Below, in pieces: positions 32,670 to 35,061 of a stretch of 35,061 nucleotides of DNA. The DNA comes from an uncultured Butyrivibrio sp. (lineage in GTDB: Bacteria; Bacillota; Clostridia; Lachnospirales; Lachnospiraceae). Position 1 is the stretch's first letter, and every line of letters starts with the position of its first letter. The notes under the pieces are model-generated. The model saw only the letters and a list, made by a program, of their open reading frames with translations, had not been told where the DNA came from and searched no databases. The DNA lies in NCBI GenBank assembly GCA_946536145.1, contig CAMNEA010000028.1, forward strand, positions 1 through 35,061, read 5' to 3'. Made by a program: the position numbers and the translations under genes.

Positions 32670-34940
32670 ATGGATGTAAAGGAACTGGTTTCAAAGATGA
32701 CACTAGAGGAGAAGGCTTCGCTTCTTACCGGCAGTGATTTCTGGCACACGAAGGCGGTCGAGAGGCTGGGGCTTTCGCAGTTCATGATGTGTGACGGACC
32801 AAACGGCCTTCGCAAGCAGGAGGGCGAGTCCGACCATCTGGGACTTCATGGGAGCATAAGCACAGTGTGTTATCCTACCGCTAGCGCGGTGGCTTCAACC
32901 TTTGACGTTGATCTAGCAGAGAAGCTCGGCACAACGCTCGGAAAAGAATGTGTCAGAGAGGGCGTTAGCATGCTACTCGGCCCCGGACTTAACATGAAGA
33001 GGAGTCCGGTGTGCGGAAGGAACTTTGAGTACTATTCGGAAGATCCTTACCTTGCCGGCAAAATGGCAGCAGCATATATCAGGGGCGTTCAGTCTCAGGG
33101 CGTAGCTGCATGTCCCAAGCACTTTGCGGCCAACAACCAGGAATATCGCCGTATGTCAGGAAACTCGACCGTGGATGAGAGGACTCTTTTTGAAATATAT
33201 CTGACGGCCTTTGAAACAGCTGTCAAAGAGGGAAAGCCCAAGTCCATTATGTGCTCCTACAACAAACTGAACGGCACTTATATGTCTGAGAATAAGTACA
33301 TGTTAAAGGATGTCCTCAGGGATAAATGGGGATTTGATGGTTTTGTGGTAACTGACTGGGGAGCAGGCAAGGGCGCAAAAGAAGGTGTTCTGGCAGGCCT
33401 TAATCTCGTGATGCCTGGACCTAATGATGATACTCCAAAGGCCGTAGTCGAAGCGGTCAAAGACGGCTCCCTTTCTGAAGAGCTGATCGACAAGGCTGTA
33501 ACTGAGATACTTGAAGTGTTTAACTGGACAGTGGAGAACAGACCGGCATCTGCGGACGCATCCGACGAGATGACCAAAAAGGCAGACTATGAGACTGCTC
33601 TTGAAATTGCGCTTGCCGGCGCGGTGCTTCTTAAGAACAGCAACAGGGCACTTCCAATCAGAGAGGGAAGGAAGGTTCTCTTTGTCGGGGAATTTGCCAA
33701 AAAACCAAGATATCAGGGCTCGGGATCATCTCATATAAACAGTGCCTATGTATCAAATGCCTTCGATTTTGCGGTTGAAAAGGGAATATCCTTTGTGCAG
33801 GGTTATGACACCAAAAATAATGAGAACGGATGCAGGCTTCGCAATGAAGCGGTGACTGCGGCAAAGGACTTTGATGAGATCATAATCTTTGCGGGGCTCC
33901 CCGGCTCCTATGAATCAGAAGGATTTGACAGAAAAGATATCAACCTCCCTGCTGAACAGAACAAGCTTATCGATGAGCTCTCTCACCTGGGTAAAAAGAC
34001 TGTAGTTGTGATGCACAACGGAGCGCCTGTGGCGATGCCATGGATAGACAGCGTAGATGCCGTGATCGATATGCAGCTTAGCGGAGATGCAACGGGAGAA
34101 GCGGCAGTTAAGCTTTTGTGGGGCGAGGCCAACCCGTGCGGCAAGCTTGCAGAGACTTATCCTGTCAAACTCTCTGACAATCCGAGCTTTTTGAGCTTCC
34201 CCGGAGATATGGGTAATCCTGTGTATGCTGAAGGGATATATATCGGCTACAGATACTATGAGAAGAAGAGGCTTCCGGTTCTTTTCCCGTTTGGATATGG
34301 ACTGAGCTATACGGAGTTTGAATATCTGAACATGAAGATAGACAGTGACAAGATTACTGACAGGGATACGGCAACGGTGACAATTGATGTCTGGAATGTA
34401 GGAAGCTATGCCGGTGATGAGATTGTACAGTTGTATGTCAGCGACGACTCAAGCACGTTTTCAAGACCACTTAAGGAACTGAAGGGCTTTAAAAAGGTAC
34501 ATTTAAATCCCGGAGAGAAGAAGACGGTATCCTTTACCCTGGATAAGAGATCTTTTGCCTTCTATAACGAGGCGCTTCACGATTTCTATGTTGAGAGCGG
34601 CGATTTCACCGTAATGATCGGAGCATCTTCAAACGATATCAGGCATACGGCCGCGATATATGTTGAGGGAACACAGGACATTCCTCTCCATGTAGATATG
34701 TTTACCTGTATTGCTGATATCCTCGCCAGCAGAAAGGGCAAAGAGATCCTCGGACCAATCTTTGAGCAGTTTAAGAAAGAAGCGGCAGCTTCCGGGGAAA
34801 AACATGATGACGCCATGGGCGAAGGCGGCTCTGAGATGTTTGAATCAATGATACTTGAGATGCCCATCGGAACTCTTGCAAACTTTGGAATGATGGGTAT
34901 GGAAGAGGTAAAGGCGCTGATTGAAGCGTTGAATAAATAA
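32670..34940 (+). CDS. GH3 beta-glucosidase
   Basis: A 756-residue enzyme removing beta-linked glucose (or xylose) from oligosaccharides. The ATG at 32670 follows AAGGAGAAGGG; a TTG at 32649 precedes it. No signal peptide is seen, so it is intracellular. N-domain: MCDGPNGLRKQ, KRSPVCGRNFEYYSEDPYLAG, KHFAANNQE and the nucleophile Asp229 in VVTDWGAGKG. Domain 2 has AGAVLLKNSNRALP and GSGSSHINS. A Fn3-like domain starts at about residue 555 (PFGYGLSYTEFEY, GDEIVQLYVSDD). A helical C-terminal extension of about 80 residues follows, which is seen in many Clostridia GH3 proteins. It could finish cello-oligosaccharide breakdown after uptake. Its exact sugar is not readable. Confidence 0.94.
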   Translation: MDVKELVSKMTLEEKASLLTGSDFWHTKAVERLGLSQFMMCDGPNGLRKQEGESDHLGLHGSISTVCYPTASAVASTFDVDLAEKLGTTLGKECVREGVSMLLGPGLNMKRSPVCGRNFEYYSEDPYLAGKMAAAYIRGVQSQGVAACPKHFAANNQEYRRMSGNSTVDERTLFEIYLTAFETAVKEGKPKSIMCSYNKLNGTYMSENKYMLKDVLRDKWGFDGFVVTDWGAGKGAKEGVLAGLNLVMPGPNDDTPKAVVEAVKDGSLSEELIDKAVTEILEVFNWTVENRPASADASDEMTKKADYETALEIALAGAVLLKNSNRALPIREGRKVLFVGEFAKKPRYQGSGSSHINSAYVSNAFDFAVEKGISFVQGYDTKNNENGCRLRNEAVTAAKDFDEIIIFAGLPGSYESEGFDRKDINLPAEQNKLIDELSHLGKKTVVVMHNGAPVAMPWIDSVDAVIDMQLSGDATGEAAVKLLWGEANPCGKLAETYPVKLSDNPSFLSFPGDMGNPVYAEGIYIGYRYYEKKRLPVLFPFGYGLSYTEFEYLNMKIDSDKITDRDTATVTIDVWNVGSYAGDEIVQLYVSDDSSTFSRPLKELKGFKKVHLNPGEKKTVSFTLDKRSFAFYNEALHDFYVESGDFTVMIGASSNDIRHTAAIYVEGTQDIPLHVDMFTCIADILASRKGKEILGPIFEQFKKEAAASGEKHDDAMGEGGSEMFESMILEMPIGTLANFGMMGMEEVKALIEALNK

Positions 34941-34950
34941 ATGAGCCAAT

Positions 34951-35015
34951 GAGTCAATGGGGACGTTACAGTTTGACTCACTTCTTTGAAGCGAGTCAAA
35001 CTGTAACGTCCCAAT
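34951..35015. repeat. REP-like hairpin GGGACGTTACAG..GACTC, two-copy unit
   Basis: GGGACGTTACAGTTTGACTC (34960-34979) and its perfect inverse (34993-35012) are separated by 13 nt, 19 bp after the GH3 stop. It is the same unit as in the 19281-19497 palindrome. A T-run is lacking, so it is a REP-type repeat more than a terminator. The last 46 bases of the window hold nothing further. Confidence 0.88.
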
Positions 35016-35061
35016 GTCATTTAGATAACAAAATACAAATTATGGTGTATTATAGAAAATG

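Noticed and set aside
1-35061. tRNA, rRNA, prophage, plasmid origin or toxin-antitoxin genes
   Set aside because: No cloverleaf with a conserved T-arm, rRNA segment, phage structural gene or paired small toxin/antitoxin was recognised on either strand.

Overview
The window looks like chromosomal DNA of a low-GC Firmicute of the family Lachnospiraceae, most likely a Butyrivibrio/Pseudobutyrivibrio-type gut or rumen bacterium. This rests on strong AGGAGG ribosome-binding sites, the infC-rpmI-rplT arrangement, BspA-like leucine-rich-repeat surface proteins with DUF6273 and CxxC modules, fused SBP-permease amino-acid transporters, Rpn-type nuclease remnants, and intracellular-type GH36 and GH3 glycosidases. 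The genus is an inference; no 16S or tRNA gene is present.

Layout. Positions 1-710 hold the 5' end of an IS1634-like (DDE) transposase, running off the left edge. From 944 to about 14200 lies an accessory, surface-oriented region. It contains a secreted Fn3-like protein, a decayed Rpn gene, a 925-aa BspA-like LRR protein, a convergent secreted Big_2/C-type-lectin protein, a two-gene amino-acid ABC transporter (multi-lobe SBP fused to a permease, plus an ATPase with an extra C-terminal domain), a second Rpn remnant, and a 923-aa DUF6273/LRR protein whose C-terminal half is paralogous to the first LRR protein. From 14374 the content is mostly metabolic and housekeeping: a PfkB kinase, pepF plus asparaginase (overlapping), a small SH3/KOW-like protein, a 7-TM protein, a cyclophilin, infC-rpmI-rplT with an L20-type leader, and pepD-tetR-alpha-galactosidase facing a CDF metal exporter. 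A cyclic-di-GMP cluster follows: an intact CHASE-like/GGDEF cyclase, a PAS/GGDEF/EAL protein with both catalytic motifs lost, and a hypothetical protein. A small basic protein with its own structured leader and a GH3 beta-glucosidase close the window.

The most unusual material is intergenic. At least five repeat families occur: (i) two AT-rich arrays of ACATG-core motifs around a GGGCGTGTA hairpin, bracketing the ABC transporter locus; (ii) two clusters of three GTCGTCCC/GGGACGAC hairpins with about 84-bp period; (iii) a 217-bp near-perfect palindrome built from six copies of a GGGGACGTTACAG..GACTC unit, with a two-copy version at the right end of the window; (iv) GAATCnnnGATTC hairpins at three gene edges; (v) a 27-bp repeat in two places. 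Families ii and iii resemble REP/REPIN-type sequences. Family i is not one I can name.

All coordinates and starts were read by eye. Family calls come from recognisable motifs, not from searches.
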